The notes: a model not told the origin generated them from the letters alone. 16,379 nucleotides of DNA from Treponema sp. (GCA_031267115.1 JAIRZS010000336.1:1-16379); one strand, 5' to 3'. Shown: positions 1 through 7,434, counted from the first letter of the stretch. Program-made: numbers and translations.

Positions 1-64
1 CCGGTTCCGCTTCGAGTATCAGCAGAGCGAGAAAAAACAGCCGGTAACAGCGTTTTTTTTTCAT
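1..64 (-). CDS. N-terminal fragment of an exported protein (signal peptide only)
   Basis: On the minus strand an ATG at 64-62 opens a frame that stays open to the window edge (21 codons). It reads MKKKRCYRLFFLALLILEAE, with a basic N-region followed by a hydrophobic stretch, as in a Sec signal peptide or membrane anchor. The three lysines after Met are encoded by a run of nine A. No well-spaced Shine-Dalgarno site is present; a GGGAG lies about 21 nt upstream. A good promoter ends only about 7 nt before the ATG, so the mRNA may have almost no leader. The mature protein lies outside the window and its function cannot be stated. Confidence 0.5.
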   Translation of the reverse strand, partial: MKKKRCYRLFFLALLILEAEP

Positions 65-71
65 ATAATCA

Positions 72-99
72 ATTATGGAGGATATCTCCCTTCTGTCAA
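72..99 (-). promoter_or_regulatory. Promoter for the minus-strand gene at the left edge
   Basis: Reading the minus strand, TTGACA (99-94, perfect -35) is followed by a 16-nt spacer and CATAAT (77-72, five of six -10 matches). The predicted transcript start, 6-8 nt past the -10 box, falls at or just before the ATG at 64. Confidence 0.5.
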
Positions 100-223
100 G
101 AATGCCCGGAGGAGCCGCCGTCCGGGACCGGGCAAGCATCTTAGCCTTCCTTCTTCCGCTTCTTTGACTTTTTCGACTTTGCGGTAAAATTCTGAAGTTT
201 GCTTATATCAAGGCATTTAGTCC

Positions 224-239
224 AACCGGCCTGCCGGTT
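224..239. repeat. Perfect 7-bp inverted repeat upstream of the Rrf2 gene
   Basis: AACCGGC-CT-GCCGGTT. It has no T-run after it on either strand, so it is not a standard terminator. It lies about 25 bp upstream of the second inverted repeat and could be a second operator or a chance palindrome. Confidence 0.35.
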
Positions 240-262
240 TTGGGAAAATTGCGGAATTATGC

Positions 263-285
263 GTTGTAACTATTGACTTTACAAC
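263..285. promoter_or_regulatory. Candidate Rrf2 operator (23-bp inverted repeat over the -35 box)
   Basis: GTTGTAA (263-269) and TTACAAC (279-285) are perfect inverted arms around a 9-nt spacer that contains most of the -35 box TTGACT. The total length of 23 bp with central dyad symmetry matches the size of known Rrf2-family sites such as the 11-1-11 NsrR operator. Its place over the promoter of the Rrf2 gene suggests autoregulation by steric repression; this is inference. Confidence 0.55.
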
Positions 286-301
286 AAAAGAACGCTAAAC
301 T
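273..301 (+). promoter_or_regulatory. Promoter of the Rrf2-kinase-ABC operon
   Basis: TTGACT (273-278), 17-nt spacer, TAAACT (296-301). The expected transcript start near 308 leaves a leader of about 28 nt before the ATG at 336. Confidence 0.55.
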
Positions 302-335
302 GCCACTGTAACCTGTTTGGTTGCGGCGGGATTGT

Positions 336-767
336 ATGCAGATAGGAATCAAATTTTCGGTTGCGATACATATTATGCTCTGCGCGGATGTCTTTAGGGA
401 TGAATGCAAAATTACCAGTGATTTTATCGCGTCAAGCGTGCGGACCAACCCGGTAATCATCCGCAAGATAGCGGGGCGTCTGCGGGACGCGGGCCTGATC
501 GAAATTGCCCCGGGTACCGGGGGGCTGCGCCTTGCCCGGAAGCCCGGCAAAATATCCCTTAGGGATATATTTCTCGCGGTAGAGCCGGTCAAGGACGGCA
601 AGCTGTTCAAGATACACGGCGGGACAGAACCAAAATGCCGGGTGGGGGCGTATGTCCCCACGCTGCTCGGGCCTTATTTTGCCGGCGCGCAAAGTGTAAT
701 GGAGCAGTACCTGTCAAAGTCAACCTTGCAGAATCTGCTGGACGATCTCAAAATGCTCTGGACCTGA
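336..767 (+). CDS. Rrf2-family transcriptional regulator
   Basis: A 143-aa DNA-binding regulator of the Rrf2 family, usual length 130-160 aa. The N-terminal MQIGIKFSVAIHIMLCA and the following winged-helix segment with TSDFIASSVRTNPVIIRKI (about residues 28-46) match the family, as does the wing with GTGGLRLARKP (60-70). Cysteines occur at 16, 24 and 101 only. The three-cysteine loop that ligates Fe-S in IscR and NsrR is absent, so it fits better with the YwnA-like branch, whose signal is not well known. ATG at 336 was preferred to an in-frame TTG at 321 because family alignments start at MQI and a GGCGGG sits 6 nt upstream. It heads the operon; the next gene starts 7 bp after its stop. Likely regulates itself and the transport genes. 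Confidence 0.9.
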   Translation: MQIGIKFSVAIHIMLCADVFRDECKITSDFIASSVRTNPVIIRKIAGRLRDAGLIEIAPGTGGLRLARKPGKISLRDIFLAVEPVKDGKLFKIHGGTEPKCRVGAYVPTLLGPYFAGAQSVMEQYLSKSTLQNLLDDLKMLWT

Positions 768-774
768 GGCGGCT

Positions 775-2205
775 GTGCTTTTAGTTATCGATATTGGTAC
801 TTCCAACTTCAAAGCGGCCCTCATGGATTATAGCGGCAATTGCAAAGGTTCGGTATCCCTGCCGCTTGTGGTGCGTTCCGGCCCTGACGGAAGCCACGAG
901 GCCAATCCTGTCCAGTGGCTCCGCTCGTTCGAAAGGGCCCTGTTTCAGATAGGCCCCATTGCCGCGGTAGAGGCGCTGGTGATAAGCGGGAACGGCCCTA
1001 CCGTGATCCCCGTTACCGGGGAGCCTTCCCTTGCCGGGGGGGAGCTTTCCCTGCCGGCGGATACCGCGCGGCTTTGGCTGGACCGCCGGGCGGAGAAAGA
1101 AGCGGAAACAGTATCCGCCATAATGGGCGCCTATGTTGATCCGGGTTTTTTCCTGCCGAAGATCCTGGCGGTAAAAGAGCGGGAAGCGGGGCTTTACCGC
1201 CGGACCCGGTATTTTCTTTCTACGCCGGAATTCCTGACTTACGCGCTCACCGGCCAGGCGCGGACGGTATTCCCCTCGGAGGGCTTTGAAAGGTGGTACT
1301 GGGATGCCGGGGCGCTGGAAAAGGTGGGGCTTGACGGGGAAAAGCTCCCTCCCTTTATATTTCCCGGGGAGGAGGCTGGCGCGCTCCTGCCCGCGGTGGC
1401 GCGTCATTTTGGTTTCGGTAAAGGGGTAAAGGTTTTTGCCGGGGGGCCCGACTTTTTTGTTTCAATTCTGGGGACGGGTACGGTAAAGCCCGGGAGCGCC
1501 TGCGACAGGTCCGGAACTTCCGAGGGCATCAATTTATGTACCGCGGAGAGGATCGGCGACAGGCGGCTCATGGCTTACGGGCATCCGGTAAAGGGTTACT
1601 GGAATCTTTCCGGTATTATTTCCACTACCGGCAAGGCAATAGAATGGACGATGGAACTGCTCGGCATTAAAAAAGAAAATTTCGACAGTTTTTACGCCCT
1701 TGCCGCGGAGGCCGAACCGGGTTCCGGGGGGGTACTGTTTCTGCCTTACCTGGGCGGGGAGCGGGCGCCCATTTGGGACCCCCAGGCGCGGGGGGTATTC
1801 ATGGGACTTTCCCTTGCCTCCGGGAGAAGCGAGATCGCCCGCGCGGCTGCCGAGGGGATATGTTTTGCCATAAGGGATGTGGCGGAAGTGATGGAGGAAC
1901 TTAACGCGCCGGTTTGGGAATTCCGGGTAAGCGGGGGGCCGGCCGAAAGCGCTTTTCTCAACCAGCTCAAGGCCGATATTACGGGGCGGCCCGTGCTCGC
2001 GCCCGTAAGGAAAGACGCGGAAATTACCGGCCTTGCGGTCATAGGCGCGGCAGCGCTGGGAAAATACGCGTCGCCCGCGGAAGCCGCCGGGGCCATGGCC
2101 CGGATCGAAAAGCAGTTCGAACCCCGCGCCGGAAGAAAACATATCTATGATGAGCGCTTTGCGGCGTATCGGGAATTATACCGGGCCCTTAAGGGCCGGT
2201 TTTAA
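775..2205 (+). CDS. FGGY-family carbohydrate kinase (xylulokinase-like)
   Basis: A 476-aa ATP-dependent kinase of the FGGY family, full length for the group. The phosphate-binding DIGTS lies at residues 6-10, the WLDRR substrate-side motif at 101-105, and the motif AGGPDFF places the likely catalytic Asp at 226. The second ATP-binding half shows LPYLGGERAPIWDP and, near the C-terminus, VSGGPAES. These features suit xylulokinase, gluconokinase or LsrK-like enzymes; the exact substrate cannot be told. GTG start at 775 is supported by GAGG 5 nt upstream, which overlaps the stop of the regulator gene, so translation is probably coupled. It sits directly before a complete ABC importer, so it most likely phosphorylates the imported compound or a sugar derived from it. 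Confidence 0.88.
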   Translation: MLLVIDIGTSNFKAALMDYSGNCKGSVSLPLVVRSGPDGSHEANPVQWLRSFERALFQIGPIAAVEALVISGNGPTVIPVTGEPSLAGGELSLPADTARLWLDRRAEKEAETVSAIMGAYVDPGFFLPKILAVKEREAGLYRRTRYFLSTPEFLTYALTGQARTVFPSEGFERWYWDAGALEKVGLDGEKLPPFIFPGEEAGALLPAVARHFGFGKGVKVFAGGPDFFVSILGTGTVKPGSACDRSGTSEGINLCTAERIGDRRLMAYGHPVKGYWNLSGIISTTGKAIEWTMELLGIKKENFDSFYALAAEAEPGSGGVLFLPYLGGERAPIWDPQARGVFMGLSLASGRSEIARAAAEGICFAIRDVAEVMEELNAPVWEFRVSGGPAESAFLNQLKADITGRPVLAPVRKDAEITGLAVIGAAALGKYASPAEAAGAMARIEKQFEPRAGRKHIYDERFAAYRELYRALKGRF

Positions 2206-2219
2206 GGAGGAACTTCAGC

Positions 2220-3299
2220 ATGAAGAACAACGGAAAAAACAAGCGCGTTGCCCCGCCTCATCCGGCGGCCTGTGCCGCGCTGGCGGTATTTCTGTTTCTG
2301 CTGCCATTGGAGACGGCGTATTCCGGCGCTTCGCGGGAAAAACAGGCCGGGACGGATTCGCTTTCGGTACTTGTGTATATTACCGGGATGACGGCGGGAA
2401 GCCCGACTTATGAGCTTTTGGCGGAAGGGGCGGAGAATTTCGCGGCAAGCCGCGATAACGTAACCGTAAAAGTCTACGAAGCGGGTTTTAACCAGGCGGA
2501 ATGGGAAGAACAGCTCACTTCCCTGGTGGCGTCCGGCGAGTACGATCTGGTTCTGGGCTCCAACCCTTCGCTGCCCGAGATATGCGCGAATGTGGGGAAG
2601 AAATTCCCAAACCAGAAATTCATCATCACCGACGCGGAATACGCCGGTTCCCCCCAGATAAGCACCTACCTCTACAACCAGTACGAGCAGTCGCTTTTTC
2701 TGGGCTACCTCGCGGGGCTTATCACTACGAGCAATATGCCCCACGCCAATGCCTCGAAAAAAATCGGCTTTATAGCGGCCCAGGAATACCCCCTGCTTAA
2801 CAAACACATCGTTCCCGCTTTTCTCGTGGGCGCGCGGATGGCCGATCCCGCGATTGAGCTTGACTTCAGAGTTATCGGCAACTGGTTTGACGCCAGCAAG
2901 GCCGCCGATCTGGCCCGTTCCATGATCGAAAGCGGCGTCGATGTGTTCGCCTCCATTGCCGGCGGGGCCGCCCAGGGGATGATACGGACTGCGGAGGAGA
3001 GGGGGGCCTACGCGGTATTTCATAATACCAATGAATACAAAACCGCCCCGGGAGTTATTGTCGGCTGCGGCGTTATCGAACAGAAGAAACTGGTGGAGGA
3101 AATACTGGCGGACGCGCTTGAGGGGAAGACCGCCTGGGGAACCGCGAAAACCGTGGGCGTCAGGGACGGCTATGTCGGCTTTGTTTCCGGCGATCCCGGA
3201 TATACCGCCTACCTCCCCCTGGGGATCAGGGAAAAGTTCGACGCCTTTATGGCGGACATGAAGGCGGGGAGGGTAGCCTACACCGTTCCTCCCCTGTAA
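2220..3299 (+). CDS. BMP-family ABC transporter substrate-binding protein
   Basis: A 359-aa periplasmic binding protein of the basic membrane protein (BMP/PnrA/TmpC) family, members of which bind purine nucleosides. Residues 1-35 form a long signal peptide with hydrophobic core AALAVFLFLLPL (19-30). The mature part opens with the first beta strand SVLVYITGM, and contains the family-like YDLVLGSNPSLPEI and LYNQYEQSLFLGYLAGLI segments. Unlike the classic treponemal members, no lipobox cysteine follows the signal (the sequence there is ETAYSGAS), so it may be a soluble periplasmic protein. AGGAGG just after the kinase stop is a strong ribosome site for ATG 2220. It is followed by the cognate ATPase and two permeases. 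Confidence 0.88.
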   Translation: MKNNGKNKRVAPPHPAACAALAVFLFLLPLETAYSGASREKQAGTDSLSVLVYITGMTAGSPTYELLAEGAENFAASRDNVTVKVYEAGFNQAEWEEQLTSLVASGEYDLVLGSNPSLPEICANVGKKFPNQKFIITDAEYAGSPQISTYLYNQYEQSLFLGYLAGLITTSNMPHANASKKIGFIAAQEYPLLNKHIVPAFLVGARMADPAIELDFRVIGNWFDASKAADLARSMIESGVDVFASIAGGAAQGMIRTAEERGAYAVFHNTNEYKTAPGVIVGCGVIEQKKLVEEILADALEGKTAWGTAKTVGVRDGYVGFVSGDPGYTAYLPLGIREKFDAFMADMKAGRVAYTVPPL

Positions 3300-3318
3300 T
3301 TGCGTTATGGCGTAAATC

Positions 3319-4968
3319 ATGCTTCAGACAGCGGGACAGGCGGCGGGAACCCCGCCTGTTGTAGAAATGCGGAATATCTCCAAACTGTACCGCGATACCG
3401 GGCGCTGGGCGAACCGGGGCGTTAATCTGGACCTGAGGCGGGGGGAGATCCTCTGCCTGGCCGGGGAAAACGGCGCGGGAAAATCCACGCTGATGAAGAT
3501 ACTCTACGGAATGGCGGAGCCTACGGAAGGGGAGATTTTCGTCCACGGCAGGCCTGAAAAAATCCGCTCGCCGCTTGACGCGAACCGCCTGGGCATAGGC
3601 ATGGTACACCAGCATTTTATGCTTTTTCCGGAATTCACCGTGGCCCAGAATGTTGTCATGGGAATTGAGCCGAGAAAAGCCCTGCTGTTCTACAGCTTCG
3701 CCAAGGCCAGGGAAAAAGTAAACGCGGTAATCAAGGCCCACCGTTTTTCCGTGGATGCCGGTATGCAGGTGGCGTCGCTTGCGGTGGGGCAGATGCAGCA
3801 GGTGGAGATACTCAAGCTCCTTTACCGGAACGCGGATATTCTTATTCTCGACGAACCCACGGCAGTCCTTACCGATCAGGAAATCGCATCTATTTTCAGT
3901 ACCATTAAACTGCTTGCCGGATCGGGGAAATCCATTATTCTCATTACCCATAAGCCGGGCGAGATTAAGCTGATTTCCGACAGAACCCTGATCATGCGGA
4001 ACGGGGAAGCGGCCGCGATCCTTGAAACAAAAGATGTCGGCGAGCGCGAACTCTCCCGCCTCCTGATGGGGGAACGCGCGCGGCCTGCGGCAAACGCAGT
4101 ACCGCCGGAAAAAGCCCCGTATAATAAAGGGCAAAAGGCGGAAAAAAAACCGGTTCTCAGCTTTGAAAAGGTAACGGTACTGCGGCGCGGGCAGAAACGG
4201 CCGGCGCTTGATTCCGTCAGCTTTACCGTTTATTCCGGGGAGGTTCTGGGTTTTGCCGGAGTGGGGGGTAACGGCCTTGGAACCCTGGAAGCGGTACTTG
4301 GCGGCTTTCTTCCCGTTACCCGGGGCAGGATACTCCTCCGGGGAAAGGATATTTCCGCGCTTAAAACACGTTCCCTCCGTAAATTGGATCTTGCCTATGT
4401 TCCCGGCGACCGCCTCTCCGTAGGGACCGCGCCCGGCGCCTCCGTGGCGGAAAACATGATGATCAACCGCCGCCGAGGCTTTTTCCCCAGGGGCCTTCTT
4501 GACGGCAAGGCGTTAAGCCGTTTTACCGGCGATCTCATCGAACGCTACGGCATTGCCGGGAAGGCGGAACAGCCCCTCCGTTCCCTTTCCGGGGGCAATA
4601 TCCAGAAGCTTATCCTGGCAAGGGAAATCGACCGGTACCGGGACTATATTGTTTTTTCGGAACCGACATGGGGGCTTGACGTTTCCTCAAGCCGTTATGT
4701 ATACGATCAGATAGGGCTGCTGCGCGGCAGAGGGGCCGCCGTTATCCTGATTTCTTCCAACATGGACGAGATTCTTTTCAACGCGGACAGGGTCCTGGTG
4801 TTTTGCCGGGGCGCCGTTGCCGCTGAAATAGCCAATCCCCTGGCCGCCGGGGAGGGGGCGGAAAATGCGGATGAAAGGCAATCCCGGTTATCCCAATCAT
4901 CACGCTTATCCCGGTTAAAAGAAGAAATCGGTTCCTATATGCTGGGGCTTGCCGGGGGCCCGCCGTGA
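3319..4968 (+). CDS. ABC transporter ATP-binding protein, two fused NBDs (NupO/YufO type)
   Basis: A 549-aa tandem ATPase energising the importer. The first domain has Walker A GENGAGKST (49-57), Q-loop Gln 98, a signature-like LAVGQ (154-158), Walker B LILDEP (175-180) and switch His 211. The second domain has a degenerate Walker A, GVGGNGLG (314-321), with no Lys-Ser/Thr, a canonical signature LSGGN (423-427) and a changed Walker B, IVFSEP (444-449). This one-good, one-degenerate arrangement is usual in sugar and nucleoside importers of this class. The linker around 255-280 and the tail around 510-540 are rich in Ala, Lys, Arg and Ser. The start has a poor ribosome site; the 19-bp gap suggests coupling. 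Its stop overlaps the next start by 4 bp. Confidence 0.9.
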   Translation: MLQTAGQAAGTPPVVEMRNISKLYRDTGRWANRGVNLDLRRGEILCLAGENGAGKSTLMKILYGMAEPTEGEIFVHGRPEKIRSPLDANRLGIGMVHQHFMLFPEFTVAQNVVMGIEPRKALLFYSFAKAREKVNAVIKAHRFSVDAGMQVASLAVGQMQQVEILKLLYRNADILILDEPTAVLTDQEIASIFSTIKLLAGSGKSIILITHKPGEIKLISDRTLIMRNGEAAAILETKDVGERELSRLLMGERARPAANAVPPEKAPYNKGQKAEKKPVLSFEKVTVLRRGQKRPALDSVSFTVYSGEVLGFAGVGGNGLGTLEAVLGGFLPVTRGRILLRGKDISALKTRSLRKLDLAYVPGDRLSVGTAPGASVAENMMINRRRGFFPRGLLDGKALSRFTGDLIERYGIAGKAEQPLRSLSGGNIQKLILAREIDRYRDYIVFSEPTWGLDVSSSRYVYDQIGLLRGRGAAVILISSNMDEILFNADRVLVFCRGAVAAEIANPLAAGEGAENADERQSRLSQSSRLSRLKEEIGSYMLGLAGGPP

Positions 4969-6158
4969 AATCGCGTTTTACAAAGGCCGGGGGCAGCGCG
5001 GCCGGCGGTACTCCGGGCATATCCGCGGGTAAATCCCCGGGAAAGGGAACGCCACCGGCCCAAACAGCGGTGGGGGCGGGCAGGGCGCCCTATAATCCCC
5101 CGGACCGTTTTGAACAGGGGCTTGATAAAACAATCGCCGGTATAGGGATGGGCGCGGGGGGTATGCTGCTGATCCTCGCCGCTTCCCTCCTGGCGGCGGT
5201 GGTATTGGTTTTTCTTTTAAGCCAGGATCCGGTAAAAACACTTTCGCTGTTCTTCCTGGGGCCTTTCCGGAACGCCTACTATTTCGGCAACATGATAAAC
5301 GGCGCTGTCCCCCTTGTCTTCGGCGGGCTTGGCGTTTCCATTGCCATGAAATCCGGAAATCTTAATCTGGGCGGGGAAGGGCAGGTGTATTCCGGTGCAT
5401 TGATCACCGCCGTTGCCGCCCTGGCCTTTGAAGGCGCGGGCTACGCGGGCGCGGCGGCGGCCCTCCTGGCCGGGGCTTTTTTCTCGGGCTTCGCGGCGGC
5501 TTTCTCGGGCCTGTGCAAGGCGCGCTGGAATACCAACGAGCTTATCACCAGCTTTCTTGTTTCCAACGCGCTTGTCCTCGCCGCCAACTACTGTGTCACC
5601 GGCCCTTTCCTCGATCCGGGCACCAGCCTCCAGGCCACGCGGAAAATACCGGAAATGTTCCGCCTCCCCCTTGTTTTGCCCCCGTCAAATTTAAGCGCGG
5701 CTGTTTTCTTCGCGCTGATCGCGGTAGTCCTGGTACAGGTTTTCCTTTACCGGACGCTTGCCGGTTATGAAATCAGAATGTCGGGCCTCAACCCGATGTT
5801 TGCCCGCTACGGCGGAATCAATACAGGTTTCAGCGTTATTTTGTCCATGTTCCTTTCCGGGGCGCTTTACGGCGTAGCGGGCGGTATGGCGGTCTACGGG
5901 ACTTATTTTTCCGTTGTAAAGGAATTTTCCCAGGGGCTGGGCTGGAACAGCCTTGCCGTCGCCCTTATCGCCCGGTCAAAGCCCGCGCTGGTTGTTCCGG
6001 CGGCGCTTTTCTTTGCCTGGATAGGCGCCGGCGCCCGGCTTGCCATGCAGTTTTCCGACGTCACGGTGGAGATCGCCTCAATCGTACAGTCGGTAGTGTT
6101 CTTTTTGGTTTCAAGCGCCGCGCTTGGGAATTTTTTCAGGGGCAGGGGGAAGCCGTAA
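4965..6158 (+). CDS. ABC transporter permease, branched/simple-sugar type (NupP/YufP type)
   Basis: A 397-aa membrane protein of the BPD_transp_2 family that forms half of the translocation channel. A polar Gly/Pro/Lys-rich N-terminal stretch of about 50 residues precedes the first membrane segment (about 62-85, MLLILAASLLAAVVLVFLL). The conserved block GGLGVSIAMKSGNLNLGGEGQ sits near 122-142, and further hydrophobic segments follow to the end. The block ELITSFLVSNALVL and the motif GYEIRMSGLNP are typical of nucleoside/simple-sugar permeases. GTG start overlaps the ATPase stop (GTGA). The long polar N-terminus is unusual, and a later start cannot be excluded. Its stop overlaps the next gene by one base. 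Confidence 0.87.
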   Translation: MKSRFTKAGGSAAGGTPGISAGKSPGKGTPPAQTAVGAGRAPYNPPDRFEQGLDKTIAGIGMGAGGMLLILAASLLAAVVLVFLLSQDPVKTLSLFFLGPFRNAYYFGNMINGAVPLVFGGLGVSIAMKSGNLNLGGEGQVYSGALITAVAALAFEGAGYAGAAAALLAGAFFSGFAAAFSGLCKARWNTNELITSFLVSNALVLAANYCVTGPFLDPGTSLQATRKIPEMFRLPLVLPPSNLSAAVFFALIAVVLVQVFLYRTLAGYEIRMSGLNPMFARYGGINTGFSVILSMFLSGALYGVAGGMAVYGTYFSVVKEFSQGLGWNSLAVALIARSKPALVVPAALFFAWIGAGARLAMQFSDVTVEIASIVQSVVFFLVSSAALGNFFRGRGKP

Positions 6159-7081
6159 TGGCCGATTCCATACCGGTCCTGCACGCCGCCGTCGGCATTA
6201 TGACGCCCCTCCTCTTCGCCGCGACCGGGGGGCTTTTTACGGAACTTTCCGGGGCGCTCAACATCGCGCTTGAGGGGCAGCTCCTCCTGGGCGCCTTTGC
6301 CGCCGTAACGGTAACGCATTTTTCGGGCAGTATAGCCGCGGGCATACTCGCCGGTATCCTTGCCTCCATGCTTCTTGCCTCCCTTGTCGCCTTTCTCAGT
6401 TTCAATCTAAAGGCAAACGTGTTTATCGCCGCCCTCGCGGCAAATCTTTTCGCGCCGGGCATTACCACGGTGCTTTCCCATAAAATATTTTCTACCCGCG
6501 GCATAGCGGCGTTTGACGGTTTTCCCAAATTGAAAACGCTAAGCGTAGATATTTTGGAAAGAATACCCGTTGCCGGCGAATTATTTATGAACCACATCGT
6601 TTATGTTTACTGCTCATGGCTGCTGCTTTTTATCGCCTGGCTGGCGCTCTATAAAACGCCCTTCGGTTTCCATCTCCGCTCCTGCGAGCTGCATTCCCGT
6701 GCGTTAAAGTCGCTGGGCATAAAAAGCGGGCGCTGCCGTTTTATCGCCTTCCTGATTTCCGGCTTCTGCTGCGGCATAGGCGGCTCGATGCTCACGATCA
6801 GCCTGGGCGCGTTTGTGCCGAATATCCCGGCGGGCAGGGGCTGGATAGCCCTGGTTGTGATATTCCTGGGAAACCGCAGGCCCCTGGGGCTTTTAGCGGC
6901 GGCGCTGCTGTTCGGCCTGGCCGAATCTTTTTCAAACTACGCGCAGGGTATCTTCAATGTTCCCGCGGATTTTATCCTGGCAATCCCCTATGTCTTTACC
7001 CTCGCGGGGATGATAGGAATATCCGTATACACTAAACGCAGAAACCGTGTTATGCAGGAAAAAAATATAGAGGGTCTCTGA
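6158..7081 (+). CDS. ABC transporter permease, second subunit (NupQ/YufQ type)
   Basis: A 307-aa permease, partner of the preceding one. The N-terminal block AATGGLFTELSGALNIALEGQLLLGAF contains the NIALEGQ motif of this permease class. Later segments include GFHLRSCELHSRALKSLGI, a cytoplasmic loop likely to contact the ATPase, and ISGFCCGIGGSMLTISLG. It is strongly hydrophobic throughout, with a short basic tail. The ATG shares one base with the stop of the upstream gene (TAATG), typical of coupled translation, and GGGGGAA lies upstream. It is the last gene of the operon; a long non-coding hairpin region begins about 40 bp after its stop. Confidence 0.87.
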   Translation: MADSIPVLHAAVGIMTPLLFAATGGLFTELSGALNIALEGQLLLGAFAAVTVTHFSGSIAAGILAGILASMLLASLVAFLSFNLKANVFIAALAANLFAPGITTVLSHKIFSTRGIAAFDGFPKLKTLSVDILERIPVAGELFMNHIVYVYCSWLLLFIAWLALYKTPFGFHLRSCELHSRALKSLGIKSGRCRFIAFLISGFCCGIGGSMLTISLGAFVPNIPAGRGWIALVVIFLGNRRPLGLLAAALLFGLAESFSNYAQGIFNVPADFILAIPYVFTLAGMIGISVYTKRRNRVMQEKNIEGL

Positions 7082-7121
7082 AAACCCCGGCTGTCCCAAT
7101 ATTTTTTTCTTTTGGGCGCAT

Positions 7122-7160
7122 CCGCGCGCCAACCTGCCCGCAGGGCAGGAAAGCGCGCGG
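7122..7160. repeat. Stem-loop 1, two-stage
   Basis: CCGCGCGC (7122-7129) pairs with GCGCGCGG (7153-7160); inside it CCTGCCC (7133-7139) pairs with GGGCAGG (7143-7149) around loop GCA. Three-base internal loops separate the two stems. It may help end transcription of the upstream operon but has no T-run directly after it. Confidence 0.75.
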
Positions 7161-7176
7161 ACCGGGCTTTACGCTT

Positions 7177-7208
7177 GTATCTTTTTTGCCTTTAGCAAAA
7201 AAGGATAC
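7177..7208. repeat. Stem-loop 2
   Basis: GTATC then TTTTTTGC (7177-7189) pairs with GCAAAAAA, a one-base bulge, and GATAC (7195-7208), around a 5-nt loop. Confidence 0.65.
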
Positions 7209-7227
7209 CGCTTCAATCCCTTGCGCT

Positions 7228-7259
7228 GCTGTAAAACGGCATCCCTGCCGTTTTACAGC
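7228..7259. repeat. Stem-loop 3, 13-bp perfect arms
   Basis: GCTGTAAAACGGC (7228-7240) pairs perfectly with 7247-7259 around loop ATCCCT. The inner 14 nt (CGGCATCCCTGCCG) recur exactly in stem-loop 5. Confidence 0.8.
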
Positions 7260-7261
7260 TT

Positions 7262-7286
7262 TGAGTTTTTGCAGAGCAAAAACTCA
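7262..7286. repeat. Stem-loop 4, 11-bp perfect arms
   Basis: TGAGTTTTTGC (7262-7272), loop AGA, GCAAAAACTCA (7276-7286). It starts 2 nt after stem-loop 3. Confidence 0.75.
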
Positions 7287-7298
7287 TGAATCGTCGCA

Positions 7299-7316
7299 GC
7301 CGGCATCCCTGCCGGC
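7299..7316. repeat. Stem-loop 5
   Basis: GCCGGC (7299-7304), loop ATCCCT, GCCGGC (7311-7316). Same loop and same inner stem as stem-loop 3. Confidence 0.65.
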
Positions 7317-7322
7317 CTGCCG

Positions 7323-7391
7323 CCGCAGGTGCCAGGCACCAAATTTCTGGATAAATTTTTATCGAGAAAAAAGGTGCCTGGCACCTTGCGG
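7323..7391. repeat. Stem-loop 6, 69-nt long hairpin with paired GGTGCC palindromes
   Basis: GGTGCCAGGCACC (7328-7340) pairs over 13 bp with GGTGCCTGGCACC (7373-7385). The outer CCGCA pairs with TTGCGG with one bulge. The AT-rich middle also pairs: TTTCT-G-GATAAA with TTTATC-G-AGAAA around a 2-nt centre. Each 13-mer is itself a palindrome, so either a long hairpin or two small ones can form. The layout of two inverted palindromic units resembles a REP/BIME or a very small mobile element. Confidence 0.75.
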
Positions 7392-7402
7392 GGGGGTAGC
7401 GT

Positions 7403-7431
7403 AAGACTTGCCGCCTGGGGCGGCAAATCTT
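7403..7431. repeat. Stem-loop 7
   Basis: TTGCCGCC (7408-7415), loop TGG, GGCGGCAA (7419-7426); the stem extends after one mismatch with AAGA/TCTT. Confidence 0.7.
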
Positions 7432-7434
7432 TTA

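Noticed and set aside
41..50. CCGGTAACAG, part of repeat block D, near the left edge
   Set aside because: Only 10 nt match, inside a signal-peptide coding region, without the GGCCCCCC end; most likely chance.
2202..3320. Long minus-strand open frame (372 codons) opposite the BMP gene
   Set aside because: Antisense shadow caused by GC-rich codon use; low-complexity Arg/Gly-rich product, no ribosome site, and the plus strand carries a clear family protein.
3319..4968. Inactivated ATPase because the second Walker A lacks lysine
   Set aside because: A degenerate second nucleotide-binding site is normal in this transporter class; the frame is intact and the first domain complete.
7122..7208. Classical rho-independent terminator after the nucleoside/sugar operon
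   Set aside because: Stem-loop 1 is GC-rich but not followed by a T-run; the T6 further on is part of the next stem.
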